Source: Eledone cirrhosa (Eukaryota > Mollusca > Cephalopoda > Octopoda > Eledonidae). Taken from it: DNA of 64,000 bases. A program made the translations under genes and the position numbers. The stretch lies in assembly GCA_964016885.1 (NCBI GenBank), contig OZ024743.1:78848925-78912924 (forward strand). Direction: 5' to 3'. Every line of letters starts with the position of its first letter. Position 1 is the stretch's first letter. Under the pieces are notes generated by a model. That model was not told where the DNA came from and searched no databases. It saw only the letters and a list, made by a program, of their open reading frames with translations. Below are positions 1 through 11,337 of this stretch, piece after piece.

Positions 1-600
1 GTACATACACATGCATACGCGAAAGCACCGCCATGGGTATGCAAATACAAGCACGTACACAAAAAACACGCACGCACATACAAAACCCACGCAACGCCTG
101 TACCCGCACACATACGAACGTATACACAAAATACACATAAAATATATATAAAAAAAAAATATATATATATATGTGTGTATGTGTGCGTGTATACATATAA
201 TTATATAAACGTATATAAATATACACACATAAATCCGTATATAACGCACGCACACACATACCTACATGTAAATACACATATGTTCGCTAAACGTACGTCA
301 ACTAAAACAAAAAGTATACATATACACACACCCTACCTACATACGTACGAAGCCGCATGCTCACACAGACGCAAAACTCACGTATACACATAACCATATG
401 CACATGTACCAGTATATATAATATAATATATACCCCTATAACATATACAAGCAAATATACGTACGAGAAAGAATACGTACCTTCGCAAAACATACAGGTA
501 ATATATACTTACCTATACAAATAAGTAATGGTATAAACATAAAATATACTTAGCTACCACATGAAGACGTAAAATATCCGCGTATAGTTTGTACTATCCG
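1..600. repeat. AC/AT-rich low-complexity sequence
   Basis: Runs of acacata, tacata and tatata steps dominate. Short open frames here are rich in Tyr, Thr, His and Val, as expected from translated simple repeats. I see no gene. Confidence 0.7.
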
Positions 601-1671
601 TTAGGGTATAATGTGGGGCTGTAATACAGGAAAGTTTTGTGCAATTTATGTTTACAAGCCGAAATTGCCTCAGGTTTTTTGTTTAAGATGTGGTCTTTGG
701 CGTAGAGTATTTCCAGGGTATTCAGCGGCGCAGAGGTCACATGGACTTTTATGTCCGTTATACGATCTAGCCTTAACTAAGATCTCCCAGTGTAACTTAT
801 ATTGGGTGTGTGGTTGTCTTTTAGACAACAGATATAAGCTGAAAGTGACGTCATATTCCTTCTTAAAGGGTTAAGAAAAGAATGGGTATGCATGTAAAGA
901 CGCTGCTTGAATCTATTGGCGGTTAACCCTATGTAGGCCCTACGGGACGTGGGTGTTTCAACCTTACATTTGTAGACAATGTTACTAGAGAGGCATTTCC
1001 TGGATAGGGGTAGTCAACCCGATTCCTACAATTGCAGTTAGTACTAGCTACAGGGTTGCACGTGTCCCTACGGCTAGGTAGTTTAGCTAAATTTGAAGCT
1101 GTGATGTTATGTGCAAGGTTAGGAGTCGTAGAATAAGAAATTTTAATGGTATTTCTATTAAAAATGTTACTATATTTATGTGCTGGGGGAAATGCTTCAT
1201 AATGAGGGAGAGAAAGATCTTAGCTAATGGTGTGGCCACCTCCATATTATATGGTGGGTTATATCATATAATGCGTCGGGATCTATTTTTCCTAGGTATA
1301 TTCTCATACTCTGTATATGCTACCTTATCGACAAATCCACTCGGAGCAAGAGCTTCATTGTAATATGTGGAATGGTCAGTGAAAATATGCTCGTTTGTAG
1401 ATAGACGGGAAAGCCCCAAAGAAACGTTTCTTACCAGGTTCTTGGTTATGCTGGCAGGATGGTTAGAATGCTTACTTATGTAATTAAGTGTATCATTCGG
1501 CTTTCTATACGGGTAGTGCAAGCCATTCGAAAAATTGAGGATAACGTCGAGGTAATTAACGACCAAGAGGTTGGCCTCAACCTGTATGGAGAGGTTGAAG
1601 CCTTTAAAGAAGACTGTGAGTTCTTTTCTGAACCTCTCGCAAGCACGTGGGCCGCACTTTGTCAAGGTCAA
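600..1671 (-). pseudogene. Penelope-like element remnant 1 (reverse transcriptase C-terminus plus GIY-YIG endonuclease)
   Basis: Reading the - strand from 1671, the first part resembles the C-terminal third of a PLE reverse transcriptase: VVNYLDVILN, then YRKPNDTLNYI, SNHPASITK and YYNEALAPSGF. The frame stops at 1264 because the Trp of the conserved RIIWYNPP junction is TGA. Translating on leftwards through further breaks gives NRNTIKISYS, a NCNCR cysteine motif, a degenerate VGPT step and finally the LKDN, LNKKPE and CKHK segments that close the GIY-YIG domain, ending near 600. The order RT then endonuclease is the canonical PLE order. It carries several stops and frameshifts, so it is dead. 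The upstream RT half (palm motifs A to C) is missing. Family assignment is from remembered motifs. Confidence 0.75.
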
Positions 1672-1684
1672 AAGACCGTCGTTA

Positions 1685-1688
<4 letters not shown>

Positions 1689-1731
<43 letters not shown>
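1689..1731. repeat. (AT)n microsatellite
   Basis: Perfect AT dinucleotide run at the upstream edge of PLE remnant 1. Confidence 0.95.
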
Positions 1732-1733
<2 letters not shown>

Positions 1734-1740
1734 TACTAGC

Positions 1741-1875
1741 CTTACAGGGGGTCCGACGAGCCGCAGATTATAGAGTCGGGTAAGATCGATATAGATCAAA
1801 CCTGGAGCTGATCAGTGGCGAAACGCGCGTCACCAACCAATAAATGTAATGAAGGAGTAACCGATCGTCCTTGTT
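1741..1875 (+). repeat. Interspersed repeat with a hammerhead-like remnant, copy 1
   Basis: This segment (gtccgacgag ... gagctgatca ... cgaaacg ... cgtcac ... aataaa ... gtaatgaag) matches 44672-44766 closely, so the two are copies of one repeat. The GAAACG-CG-CGTC part looks like helix III of a minimal hammerhead ribozyme. The CTGATCA core has C where the catalytic G8 should be, so activity is doubtful. Confidence 0.6.
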
Positions 1876-2229
1876 ATCTTTTTACTATATATATATATAT
1901 ATATATATATAATACTTTCTGAACCGTCCGGCTGGCGCTCTGCTAGGTATACCGGCATTTTATCTTTTCAGGAATCTCCCTACACTCAGTCCAGTGCAAA
2001 TATACCGCACGCCCTCTCAAGTCAGCGGGGGGGGGGGGGGGGGGGGTTAGCGTGCTCTGGGTGTTGTGTTTGAACAGTTTTTAGGATTCCCCAATTCGGC
2101 AGCCAGTACGTTAAAGAAAATTGATAAAATATTTAAATTACATTGTTAGAGCCTCAGAGTATACAATATTTTTTGTTCGGCCCTCCGGAGTAAAGATGAA
2201 GAGATTGTTTGGCGGGCTCATTCTAGAGC

Positions 2230-2720
2230 ATCCTACATTCAATTGACCATGGGAGAATCAGTGATCTCGTAGCTCGTCTCGCGGAGAAGCTCTGTAGACG
2301 TTGACCTCTGGACCCTCCTGTCAGGAGCAGGTAAGCTGTAGTGGCTTAGAGGCCTACCACCAATCTCCAGGTTACTGTTTTCAAGACAAATGAGCGCCTC
2401 ATTGAAAACGACATCGTATGTTACGTATGTGTCTGCATGTGCGGTGGAGGATGTCCTCAGCTAGACTTTCGCGGTGGTTGTTCTTCAGTGCGAGAGGGTC
2501 GGCGAGATCGCAGTTGTGCAGCATAATAGCAAAAAGTTTTCGCAGTTGAGAAGGGACTTTAGCAGTTGCTGCTTCGTGCAGGGTGAGGTGCCAATGGCTG
2601 TCATCGCGTAACATACCACGCATCTGGCAAGCCAAACGTAAGTGAAACATTGATGGCCATTGATGCTTCTCAGATCTTGGAAAGACTGTGGTCTTCTAAC
2701 CTCAAACAGTAACACTGACG
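2230..2720 (-). pseudogene. Helitron RepHel fragment (between Rep and helicase domains)
   Basis: On the - strand this reads RRPQSFQDL, RGMLRDDSHWHLTLHEAA, then FAIMLHNCDLADPLAL and further down NEALICLENSNLEIGG and TELLRETSYEI. These match in order the linker between the Rep and PIF1-like helicase domains in the larger Helitron remnant of this window (minus strand within 40159-41298: GPQSFQDL, RGLLEDDSQWDSTLAEGA, LAILLQKCELGDPKSL). At least two frameshifts break the reading frame. No Rep HUH motif or Walker A lies in the fragment. It is a second, independent Helitron insertion on the same strand. Confidence 0.75.
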
Positions 2721-3460
2721 ATAAGCCGTCTGTGCTTTCGTGAAATAAATAGGTTTTTGTTTTTGTGTATGCAAAAATATCTGTACACGAATATATATAT
2801 TATAACAGATTAAAGTTTAAGCAAAGAATCGCTGCTTTCACACTTAACGGGATCTTCTGAAACTTAAAAATTCCGTCTGTGAACGCAGAAGTAAATATTC
2901 CGAAAAACGTTATCTAATGCAGACAGCCAGAAGGGCGCTACGTTATAGCTATGTATCTATCTAAAAAGACAGACTAAGAGAAAGAGGGGGAATGTTGTGC
3001 GATGTCATAAGAAAAAGTGAGGAATGTTGTATAACTGGAAGAGTTGACATTTGAAATTTTAAAGAAGTGAATATTTAAATAATGTCTTTAATCGTTTAAC
3101 AAAATTCAGTAGACAAAAATACCCTCACTTTTTTACATGGAAAAAGTTACATCTATGGTGCAAATTTTGGTCCAGCCGATTGGCGGAAAGTTTGTTACCT
3201 ACATACGACCGTCAGCTTTATAGTATAGATTATTCAAAATTTTAATAAATGAGAAATATTATCATAACCAAAATATATATTTTATTATACATATTTCAAA
3301 GGTACAATGGTGTTTCAGTACGTTTTCATCAGATAAAATATATAAGAAATTGGTTATACGACATACCGCTAAGGTACTTGAATCTTCAATATATATATAT
3401 ATATATAAGCGAACAATTCTACTGAAAGTTTGAAATAAACGGCAACATTAATACTTTGTG
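2721..3460. other. Unassigned repeats, no gene
   Basis: About 2800-2862 is an inverted copy of 45520-45588. About 3225-3400 (aataaatga ... ggtac ... cagtacg ... catcagataaaat) belongs to the repeat family that forms the fold-back at 16399-16739. The rest is AT-rich and shows no coding signal. Confidence 0.55.
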
Positions 3461-3507
3461 AAGGCGTGTGGCTGAGTGGTTATCCTTTTGATGATGATCA
3501 TCATTAT

Positions 3508-3705
3508 CGGTGGATTGTCAGTATCGGTAGAGGGTCGGACGCCATGCTTTGACGTATAGAGTTACAGCCCTTGCCATTCTGAGTTCAAATCCCGCCGAGG
3601 TTAACTTTGCTTTTCATCCTTACGGGGTCGATAAAGTACAGTACCAGTAATACACTGGGTAATTGCTGGCCTTGTGCCAAAAGTAGAAACAATTATTATA
3701 ATCAT
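3508..3705 (+). repeat. tRNA-derived SINE, family 1
   Basis: The head cggtggattg ... ggtagagggtcgg, a B-box-like gagttcaaatcccgccgagg, the body ggggtcgataaa and the end ttgctggccttgtgcc ... gtagaaacaattatt match the other family-1 copies in this window. Internal RNA polymerase III promoter boxes are expected in the head. Confidence 0.9.
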
Positions 3706-3908
3706 CATCACCATCCCCAACAACAAAATCACCAACTAAAACATCACTATCACCACCGACACCACCACTACCACCACCACCACCAACACCATCACCATCA
3801 CCACCACAACCACCACCACCACCACCACCACCACCATCACAACCACAACCACCACCACCACCACCACCACCACCACCATCACCACCACCACCACCACCAC
3901 CACCAGCC
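3706..3908. repeat. (CAC)n/(ATC)n microsatellite tail of the SINE
   Basis: The SINE's 3' simple tail has expanded into about 200 bp of imperfect CAC and ATC triplets. The poly-His (+) and poly-Gly (-) frames it creates are not taken as genes. Confidence 0.9.
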
Positions 3909-4244
3909 CCGTTCACCACCTAACAACCCCCATTATGGTCCTTTAACAATAAAACCCCCGAAGAATGACCTTGGTGTCTCAACAGAACAGGAATAACCAT
4001 TTCATAAGAGGAGAGCCAGTTGTTTATGTAAGTGTTGTTGTTGTTAAAGTCCTTTCAGGCTAGTTATGTCTGAGACAAGTGGTCTCAGATGACGGCTTTA
4101 ACCGACTTTACTTGACTCCGACACAGGAGAGGGCGGCTATAGTAAACCTTAAAACAATACAGATAAAAATAGTTGACGATACACTGAAATGTCAACAGCC
4201 TTCCTCCATTAAAACGACCAGTGTGAGAATAATGATAATAGAGA

Positions 4245-4407
4245 GGGAGGGTTGTGCGGAGAAGAGAGAGAGAGGGAGAAGAGAGAGGGGGAGAAAGGGA
4301 GAAGAGAGGGAGGGGAGAAAGAGACAGGGAGGGGAAGAAAGAGAGAGTTGTGGGGAGAGAGAGAAGTGAGAGTTGTGGGGAGAGAGAGGAGACAGAGGGG
4401 GAGAGAC

Positions 4408-4441
<34 letters not shown>

Positions 4442-4670
4442 GTGGGGCGAGAGAAGAGAGAGAGGGGGAGAGAAAGAGTTGTGGAGAGAGAGAGAGAGGG
4501 GAGAGAAAGAGAGAGAGTTGTGGGGAGAGAGAGAAGAGAGAGAGGGGGAGAGAGAGAGAGAGAGAGAGCGAGAAAGAGTTGTGGAGAGAGAGAGGGGGTG
4601 AAAGAGAGAGTTGTAGGGAGAGAGAATAGTAGTAGTAGTAGAAGAAGAAGAAGAAGAAGAAGAAGAAGGT
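4245..4670. repeat. GA-rich polypurine tract with a 40-70 bp higher-order repeat
   Basis: One strand is almost pure G and A (gagagagag, ggggagagag). A recurring gagttgtggggagag unit marks a higher-order period. Long Arg/Glu (+) and Ser/Leu (-) frames follow from composition alone. Confidence 0.9.
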
Positions 4671-4789
4671 GGAGGAAGGATACGGGTGACATCGGAGTCC
4701 ATTACTCCCCCCGTGCCCTTAGAGACTAATGAAGGATAAAGTTCTGCAACAATACGACTGTTTATATAGAAGAAACCTGTGTATATATA

Positions 4790-5180
4790 TATATATTGTT
4801 TTGCTTTGGGAGGGTCATGTTGCCAATAAGAAACACACGCACCAGTTATTTTCACTCCAATTTATTATAAATTAAATTTATAAATTTAAGAATTTATAAA
4901 TTTCCAGTTGTTTGGTTGGTTCCATAACCGGACGGTTGTTCATATATTGTCAAAGTTCTTTCGTCACACATTCTGTGACTTCTTCAGTGACTGGGGATTC
5001 TTTTCTTTGTTTTGTGCCTCTCCTTTGTTCTGTCCTACGCCATCTTCGTTTTGTGTGTGTTGTGTGCTTAGTTTGCGCATGTGTTACATCCGGGTGTCTG
5101 TGTGTGTTTTTATTTGTTTATTTATTTGTTCATTTACATGTTACTGGTTGGTTGTTTGTTCTATGTGTGTGTGTTTTCAT
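4790..5180 (-). repeat. 3' terminal region (pLTR-like) of PLE 2
   Basis: It lies directly downstream, in the - sense, of the PLE 2 endonuclease. It shares the gggagggtcat ... ttgccaataa block and the hammerhead-like segment with 17120-17990 and 53560-53870, so it is the family-A terminal repeat. Confidence 0.6.
4945..4992 (-). ncRNA. Hammerhead-ribozyme-like motif in PLE 2
   Basis: The - strand reads CTGAAGA, one extra A, then GTCAC ... GTGAC (helix II, 5 bp), then GAAAGAACTTTG. The same layout recurs at 17370-17420 and 53630-53680, where helix II is GTTGC/GCAAC. The helix changes sequence but keeps pairing. GTCA before the core can pair with TGAC after the supposed cleavage site (helix I, 4 bp), leaving a very short helix III. 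The unpaired base after CTGANGA departs from the consensus. Confidence 0.5.
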
Positions 5181-6925
5181 TTTCTCCTTAATTGTAAGTT
5201 GTGATGTTGCTATTCCATTCATGTTTTCTATTTAATTTTGGTTGGAGTTCATTTATGTTTATTGCCTCTGTGATTGCGTCTTTTCTGTGTGTAGATTCTA
5301 TTTTTATTTCTATGTTCTCTAATTTGCCCTTATGTTCTATTTTAGCATGTTGGTGGAGTATTGATGATTCTTTTTTATCTTGAAGTTCTCTTCAGTGTTC
5401 ATTTAACCGTTCTTCTATACTACGAGCTGTCTCACCTATGTACACTATATTCTTATCTTTACATTGTCCTTCAGTACATATTATGCTATATACTACATTT
5501 CTAGTTTTACAGTTAATATGGGGGCTTAGTTTACAGATTATGCATTTATTATCTATACAGGGAGGTCTTTGAAAAGGGTATGTATTGCTAATAAGTGTTT
5601 TTATGGAGGTACCTGGTCTTTCTACTATCTTAATATTAAGTTTATGTTTATCTAGGGCCCTTCTAAATTTGTAAGCTAATTCACCTCTAGGGGTTGTATT
5701 GATGAACATTACACTCTGGTACTTATTGCTATCATACCATGAGTTTATTCTATTAACCTTATTCCTAGTTCTTTCTATTCTATTCCAAAATTTGCTCCTA
5801 TACAAGGGGCAGGTCCCATTTGTATCATTATTTACCATTTTTTTCCATTTGGTTCTGACTCCTCTATATACTCTGATTTTATCTCTCTGATTGTAACCAG
5901 AGAACTGCATACGGTGGTTGAAGTGTTGTATGTGTCTCTCTAGTTCTTTGGGGTTGCACATGCGAGACACGTTTCTCATCACCCGTACCAAATCCGCAAT
6001 CAGTATGTTGATTTTGGTGTGATCCGAAACAGCTGAGTTTCGGTGGATCAGATATTTGGAAGTCATGGGTTTGGCATAATGGGAATGGAGGATTTGTTTT
6101 TTTGTTATTAATGGTTTCTAACCAGAGCTCTGTGTCTAGTACAGGTAATCGATAGTTGGGGTGTTTGCTTGGGTAGTCTATAGTAACTCTAATACTCTGG
6201 TGGATGGAGTTAGCTATTTGCTGGATGCTTTCCATGGTGTTTTTCTCTAATTCCTGACTGTTCTCTAGTGGGGATGTTTTTACTACGATGTTTATATCAT
6301 CAACGTAGCGGGAGTACATTATCAGGGTTAAGAGGTTGCTGTCTTCTAATTGTTCTTTAAGTTTAAGTTTAAGTTTATTGTCCCACCATACCATGAATAG
6401 GTTAGCTATGTCACCTGCAATGCTAACACAAATGGCTGCTCCCTCCTCTTGGGCATATGTTTTTCCATTAAATTTGAACATATGTTCCTTAAGGGTTAAT
6501 TTTATACTGGCCCCCACCGCATGTGCAATCATTTTCTTTAGTTCATCGTGGTTTTCGGGGGTCCGTATGACTCTGGTCCACCCGTTCCATCTTTCTGTGT
6601 GGGTTTTCTTGACCATTGAGGTAATGGTAGGTGGTCTGCCTCTGGCTGGTCTTGTAGGGCACATGTTGCTAAGGTCATATGTATCTAGATAATCATTACT
6701 ATAGGTAAGTTTTAATCGGAGTCCCAGCTCACTGGTATCAATCCCACCGAATTCAACATTGCTCTCACTGATCATTTCTACGCATTTCTCCACAGCAAAA
6801 TCCACGTCAATGGGTGGATATAGGGACACAACATCCATACTACCTAGTATACAGTTTGTTAGGTCCCTAGATCGGTTATTTTCGCTGATTCTACTGAGGA
6901 GGTCCTCCGTGCTGTCTGGGGACAT
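5180..6925 (-). pseudogene. Penelope-like element 2 (family A): reverse transcriptase plus GIY-YIG endonuclease
   Basis: The first frame (6925 to 5879) carries RT palm motifs: GSMDVVSLYPP (motif A, catalytic Asp), EEGAAICVSIAGDIANLFM (motif B) and SRYVDDINIVV (motif C, YVDD). A frameshift at the T7 run near 6090-6105 moves the reading frame; the continuation (6066 to 5392) holds the thumb and linker (FNHRMQFSGY, INTTPRGELAYKFRRAL) and ends in a GIY-YIG nuclease (NVVYSIIC then NIVYIGETARSIEERLNEH). A TGA at 5392 interrupts it, but the same frame runs on with ESSILHQHA, ENIEIKIESTHRKD and LNRKHEWN to about 5180, completing the nuclease. The N-terminus is missing before 6925. It is one frameshift and one stop from an open RT-EN frame, which suggests a fairly young loss. 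Its 3' end with the hammerhead-like motif follows at 4790-5180. Confidence 0.85.
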
Positions 6926-7031
6926 TTCAATGGATAGTCAGCGAATTTTCGGACCGTCAATGTGTGATTTCCATGGGTATGTCATTATTTATAAAACCAA
7001 TTTTGTATTTTATCTAATGAAAGCGCACCAA

Positions 7032-7034
<3 letters not shown>

Positions 7035-7082
<48 letters not shown>

Positions 7083-7320
7083 AGTATGTATACGTACATA
7101 CATATATGTATACATACGTACAGTAGTATGTATATATATACATACATGCACACATATATATATGTACGTATGGATTCTCCAAACATTTATTATAATGCTC
7201 GGTGTGTTTGTATTTAAGTACCAGCCGTACTAAGAGTGAGAAATGAAATTTCGTTTCATTTTTTCCGTTTATATATATATGTATATATATATATATATAT
7301 TATGTGTATATAAATGAAGC
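7035..7320. repeat. AT/TATG-rich simple sequence
   Basis: A (AT)n run at 7039-7079 grades into tatgta and acata repeats; another AT run lies near 7270-7300. No gene seen. Confidence 0.9.
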
Positions 7321-7554
7321 TGGGATTTCGTATGCTTTCGTGTTAGTGTTAACAATAACTGAGGTCAGTAGTCTTAACCCCTCCCTACCTACTCCCCATA
7401 CTCTCCCCTACGTACCCTACTCCATACCCACTGTTCACCCACGTGGTTTAGGGTTCAGAATGCCTGGTACCTTGGGTAAGTGTCCCTTTTCTATTGCCTC
7501 CTTTTGACGAATGTCTTCTCAGGGAAATGTGTAACTGGTTTAGAATGGGTATAA
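7321..7554. other. Short unique spacer
   Basis: CT-rich sequence between simple repeats and the minisatellite. No coding signal is recognisable. Confidence 0.4.
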
Positions 7555-9240
7555 TATATCCCTGTGAATAGAATAGGTACACTGTATCTCTGTGTGTACA
7601 ATAGGTACACTGTATCCCGGTGTATATCAGGTTTACAATAGGTACACTGTATCCCGGTGTATATCAGGTTTACAATAGGTACACTGTATCCCGGTGTATA
7701 TCAGGTTTACAATAGGTACACTGTATCCCGGTGTATATCAGGTTTACAATAGGTACACTGTATCCCGGTGTATATCAGGTTTACAATAGGTACACTGTAT
7801 CCCTTTGTATATCTAGTTTACAATAGGTACACTGTATCCCTGGGTATACTCAGTTTACAATAGGTACACTGTATCCGGGTGTATATCAGGTTTACAATAG
7901 GTACACTGTATCCCGGTGTATATCAGGTTTACAATAGGTACACTGTATCCCTTTGTATATCTAGTTTACAATAGGTACACTGTATCCCTGTGTATATCAG
8001 GTTTACAATAGGTACACTGTATCCCTGTGTATAACAGGTTTACAATAGGTACACTGTATCTCTGTATATCTAGTTTACAATAGGTACACTGTATCCCTAC
8101 ATCTGGCTTACAATAGGTACACTGTATCCCTGTGTATATCAGGTTTACAATAGGTACACTGTATGCTTGTGTATATCTAGTTTACACTAGGTACACTGTA
8201 TCTCTGTGTTTATCTAGTTTATAATAGGTACACTGTATCCCTGTGTATATCAGGTTTACAATAGGTACACTGTATCCCTGTGTTTATCTAGTTTACAATA
8301 GTAACACTGTATCCCTCTGCATATCAGGTTTACAATAGGTACACTGTATCCCTGTGTATATCAGGTTTACAATAGGTACACTGTATCCCTGTCTATATCT
8401 AGTTTACAATAGGTACACTGTATCCCTGTGTATACCTGGTTTACAACAGTTACACTGTATCCCTGTGTATATCTAGTTTACAATAGGTACACTGTATCTC
8501 TGTCTATATCTAGTTTACAATAGGTAAACTGTACCCCTGTCTATCTGGTTTACAATAGGTACACTGTATCCCTGTTTGTACCTGGTTTACAATAGGTGCA
8601 CTGTATCCCTGTGTATATCTAGTTTACAATAGGTACACTGTATCTCTGTATATCTGGTTTACAATAGGTACACTGTATCCCTGTGTATATCTAGTTTACA
8701 ATAGTTACACAGTGACACTGTGTATATCAGGCTTACAATAGGTACACTGTATCCCTGTGTATATCTAGTTTACAATAGGTACACTGTATCTCTGTATATC
8801 TGGTTTACAATAGGTGCACTGTTTCCCTGTGTATATCTAGTTTACAATAGGTACACTGTATCCCTGTGTATATCTAGTTTACAATAGGTACACTGTATCC
8901 CTGTGTATATCAGGTTTACAATAGGTGCACTGCATCCCAGTGTATATCTAGTTTACAATAGTTACACAGTAACACTGTGTATATCAGGTTTACAATAGGT
9001 ACACTGCATCCCTGTGTATATCTAGTTTACAATAGGTACACTGTATCTCTGTATATCTGGTTTACAATAGGTACACTGTATCCCTGTATATATCTAGTTT
9101 ACAATAGATACACTGTATCCCTGTGTATATCTAGTTTACAATAGGTACACTGTATCCCTGTGTATATCAGGTTTACCCTAGGTACACTGTATACCTGTGT
9201 ATATATGGTTTACAATAGATACACTGTATGCCTGTGTTTG
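7555..9240. repeat. 37-bp minisatellite array, about 44 copies
   Basis: The unit starts ggtacactgtatccc and continues with tgtatatc(a/t)(g)gtttacaata. The spacing measured between successive tgtatatcag steps near 7621 and 7658 is 37 bp. Left copies are almost identical (cccggtg variant). Middle and right copies vary more (ccctgtg, tctgta, shortened units). The array ends about 410 bp before the first protease exon. Confidence 0.95.
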
Positions 9241-9652
9241 TATCCACTTTGGAATAGATATAACGTTGGAGATGGTATTAAATCTCACACTCACTCTCCT
9301 TACTCGAGTCTCTTTAATATAAAAATATTTACCAGTGGCCCCGACTGTTCTATTTGCTATCCTGAAGCAGTGCTGTACACTAGTGTTTGTGATTCAAAAA
9401 AGAAGTTAAGACTTCATATCACTAGTATTAGCAGCCAAAAGTCTTCAGATCTCTTTTTCAAAATCGAAAATCTTCTGGTAATTAATCAATGCAGTCTTGA
9501 GTAGACTACGCTGATAAGGACGAATAACATTGAAACATGCTGGTAAATAACCCTCTTTCTTGTAAATATATAAGTTTACTCCAACCATGTAAAGTAATCT
9601 TCTGAGATTAATTCCTAATTTCTGTAATATTATAATTTTGTTTTCTTTATAG
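9241..9652. other. Sequence between minisatellite and exon 1
   Basis: AT-rich and non-repetitive as far as I can see. It ends in a polypyrimidine tract and AG (ttttgttttctttatag) that serves as acceptor for the exon at 9653. No upstream exon recognised. Confidence 0.5.
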
Positions 9653-10121
9653 AATGACACGGGTTCAATATTAACGGCATATTCCAATATGGAGTCTGAA
9701 ATATTGACAGAAGCAGTGACGGATAACTACTCTAGTCTGACCATACAGGAGGATGAAGGCCACACATTTACCTCTACAACACATGATACACCCTTTACTG
9801 ACTCTATATATTCCGATAATAACAGCACTGACTATTCTATAGTTGATAGCTTCTCTGGCAAAAATGGAAGTTTTATCGATGAAATTGTTACAAATGAAAC
9901 TGACGGTACGGAAGTTTCGAATATTGTGTCACCTCCTAACAAAGATTACTTGACGTCACAGACTGTTGGCTTCCATGATTCAACTACAAGTTTTTATTCA
10001 ACGTTAACAACAACTGAAATAACCCAAGTGAATGACAAAGACAAAACGTCCAATGAGAATTCAACTCAGTTAAAACCCCAGTATACAGAAGCAATGAATG
10101 AGGATACTTCTCCTATGCCAA
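9653..10121 (+). CDS. Serine protease exon 1: Ser/Thr-rich stalk
   Basis: This exon has acceptor ttctttatag and donor gtaagg (10122) and is open for 156 codons plus one base. The product is rich in Ser, Thr, Asp and Glu, with several N-x-S/T sites (for example NSTD and NGSF) and few hydrophobic stretches. That composition is typical of an extracellular, probably O-glycosylated stalk. It ends in phase 1 with base A, which fits the next exon (AT GCA AAT TGT) to give N-A-N-C-G. A frame stop directly before 9653 shows that the exon begins by splicing, or that translation starts at the ATG at 9689. No signal peptide or membrane segment is visible, so an upstream exon is likely. I infer that it belongs to the protease from phase, strand and position. 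Transcript data could show it to be a separate gene. Confidence 0.6.
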
Positions 10122-10157
10122 GTAAGGAAAAATATTTATATTTATTTAATGAGAGTG

Positions 10158-10450
10158 AAGGTGGATAATTGGCAGAATCGCTAGAGCGTTGGTTAGCATG
10201 CTTCGTGGAATTCGTTCTGGTTCTCTGAGTTCAAATCCCGCCAAAGTCATCTTTGACTTTCATCCTTTCGGGATCGAGTCCTGGGTTAATTCTTCTTCTA
10301 TATAAATCTCTTTTCTCTTTCTCTGGAAGAAATTTGCTGTGTTCAGACCTGGAGAGACGATGGACTTCTCCAGGTTTAAATGCCCAACATACGCAATATA
10401 TCTCGACAGCACTCAGATTATTCCATCAGGAGTTTAGAGCACCAGTGACC
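10158..10450 (+). repeat. tRNA-derived SINE, family 2 (copy 1)
   Basis: The tRNA-like head (ttggcagaatcgctagagcg, gagttcaaatcccgcc) resembles family 1. The body differs: ctctggaagaaatttgctgt, cagacctggagag, ggtttaaatgcc and a tail with atcaggagttta. Copies at 19755-20040 and 32272-32560 share this body. Confidence 0.8.
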
Positions 10451-10508
10451 AACCAAAAGTTAAAAGTTTCCTCTCACAATATATTTTTTTCATTAATGGT
10501 GACCACGT

Positions 10509-10660
10509 TCTGAGTTTAAATCCCGCCGATGTTAGCTTTGCCTTTCATCTTTACGAGGTCTATAAATTAAAATACCAGTAACACACTGGGGTCAATTTAA
10601 TTGACTTATCCTCTCCCAAAATTGTTTTACTTGTTCCTAAATCAGAAACCATTATTAATG
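10509..10660 (+). repeat. SINE family 1, 5'-truncated
   Basis: It starts within the B box (tgagtttaaatcccgccg) and continues through tttgcctttcat, taccagtaacacactgggg and ttgttcctaaatcagaaacc. Confidence 0.8.
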
Positions 10661-10664
10661 GTTA

Positions 10665-10860
10665 CCTTTGGTGGATTGGCAGAATCGTTAGAACGTTGGT
10701 GGAAATGTGTTGTGGCATTTCTCCCTGCCCTTTACATTCCCTGTTCCAATCCAACCAGGGTCGATAAAATAAAATACTGGCGAAATATTGGGTTGATATA
10801 ATCGACTTGCCCTCCCCACAAATTTCCGACTCTGTGCCTATATTAGAAATTGAATAATGG
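10665..10860 (+). repeat. SINE family 1
   Basis: Head ggtggattggcagaatcgtt, then ggtcgataaaataaaatac, ctctgtgcctatattagaa. It abuts the previous copy in the same orientation. Confidence 0.85.
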
Positions 10861-11104
10861 TGACCTTACAAAGTTTATCTGGTGAATACAGTACGTCAAT
10901 AATCTCTCAGTGTGTCATGAAGTATTCCATGGACCCGACCAACAATATGGCGGATTAATTACCCCAAAAGATGGCCAGAAGGATGTGCTGAAAAAACCTG
11001 TCCACCTCATGTGAAATAAATAGGGAGGTGGTTTATTTACCCAGGACACTAGATGTTTCCGTCGCTATAGGTTACACAAGAAATCTCTCGGTTAAAGATA
11101 TTCA

Positions 11105-11320
11105 TTTCTTTATTTCTAACATTGGTAATAAGGTCAACAATTTGGGGAAATTGGTTATATCGAACCCACTACTTAAGACTTTATTTCCTCGAAGGATAAA
11201 AGGCAACCTCGACCGCCGTGGGATTTGCACTCAGAACGTAAAAAGTAGCAACTTTATGCCGCAAAGTATCTTTTCCGACGCTCTACCGATACTGCCAACT
11301 GACCGCTCTCTATCGGTTAA
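11105..11320 (-). repeat. SINE family 1
   Basis: Reverse-strand copy: ggataaaaggcaacctcgac, gggatttgcactcagaac and ctaccgatactgccaa are complements of the SINE head and body. It is divergent. Confidence 0.8.
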
Positions 11321-11337
11321 TAATAATTATTATTATT

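Noticed and set aside
1815..1850. Active hammerhead in the repeats at 1741-1875 and 44672-44766
   Set aside because: The core reads CTGATCA, so the catalytic G8 is C and helix II is not formed; called a remnant only.
3607..3996. Open frame rich in histidine (and a poly-Gly frame on the other strand)
   Set aside because: It is the translated CAC/ATC tail of a SINE.
4085..4855. 256-codon Ser/Leu-rich frame on the - strand and Arg/Glu-rich frames on the + strand
   Set aside because: They follow from the GA-rich tract; no start context, domain or splice evidence.
7555..9240. CRISPR array
   Set aside because: The 37-bp units are contiguous with no unique spacers, and the genome is eukaryotic.
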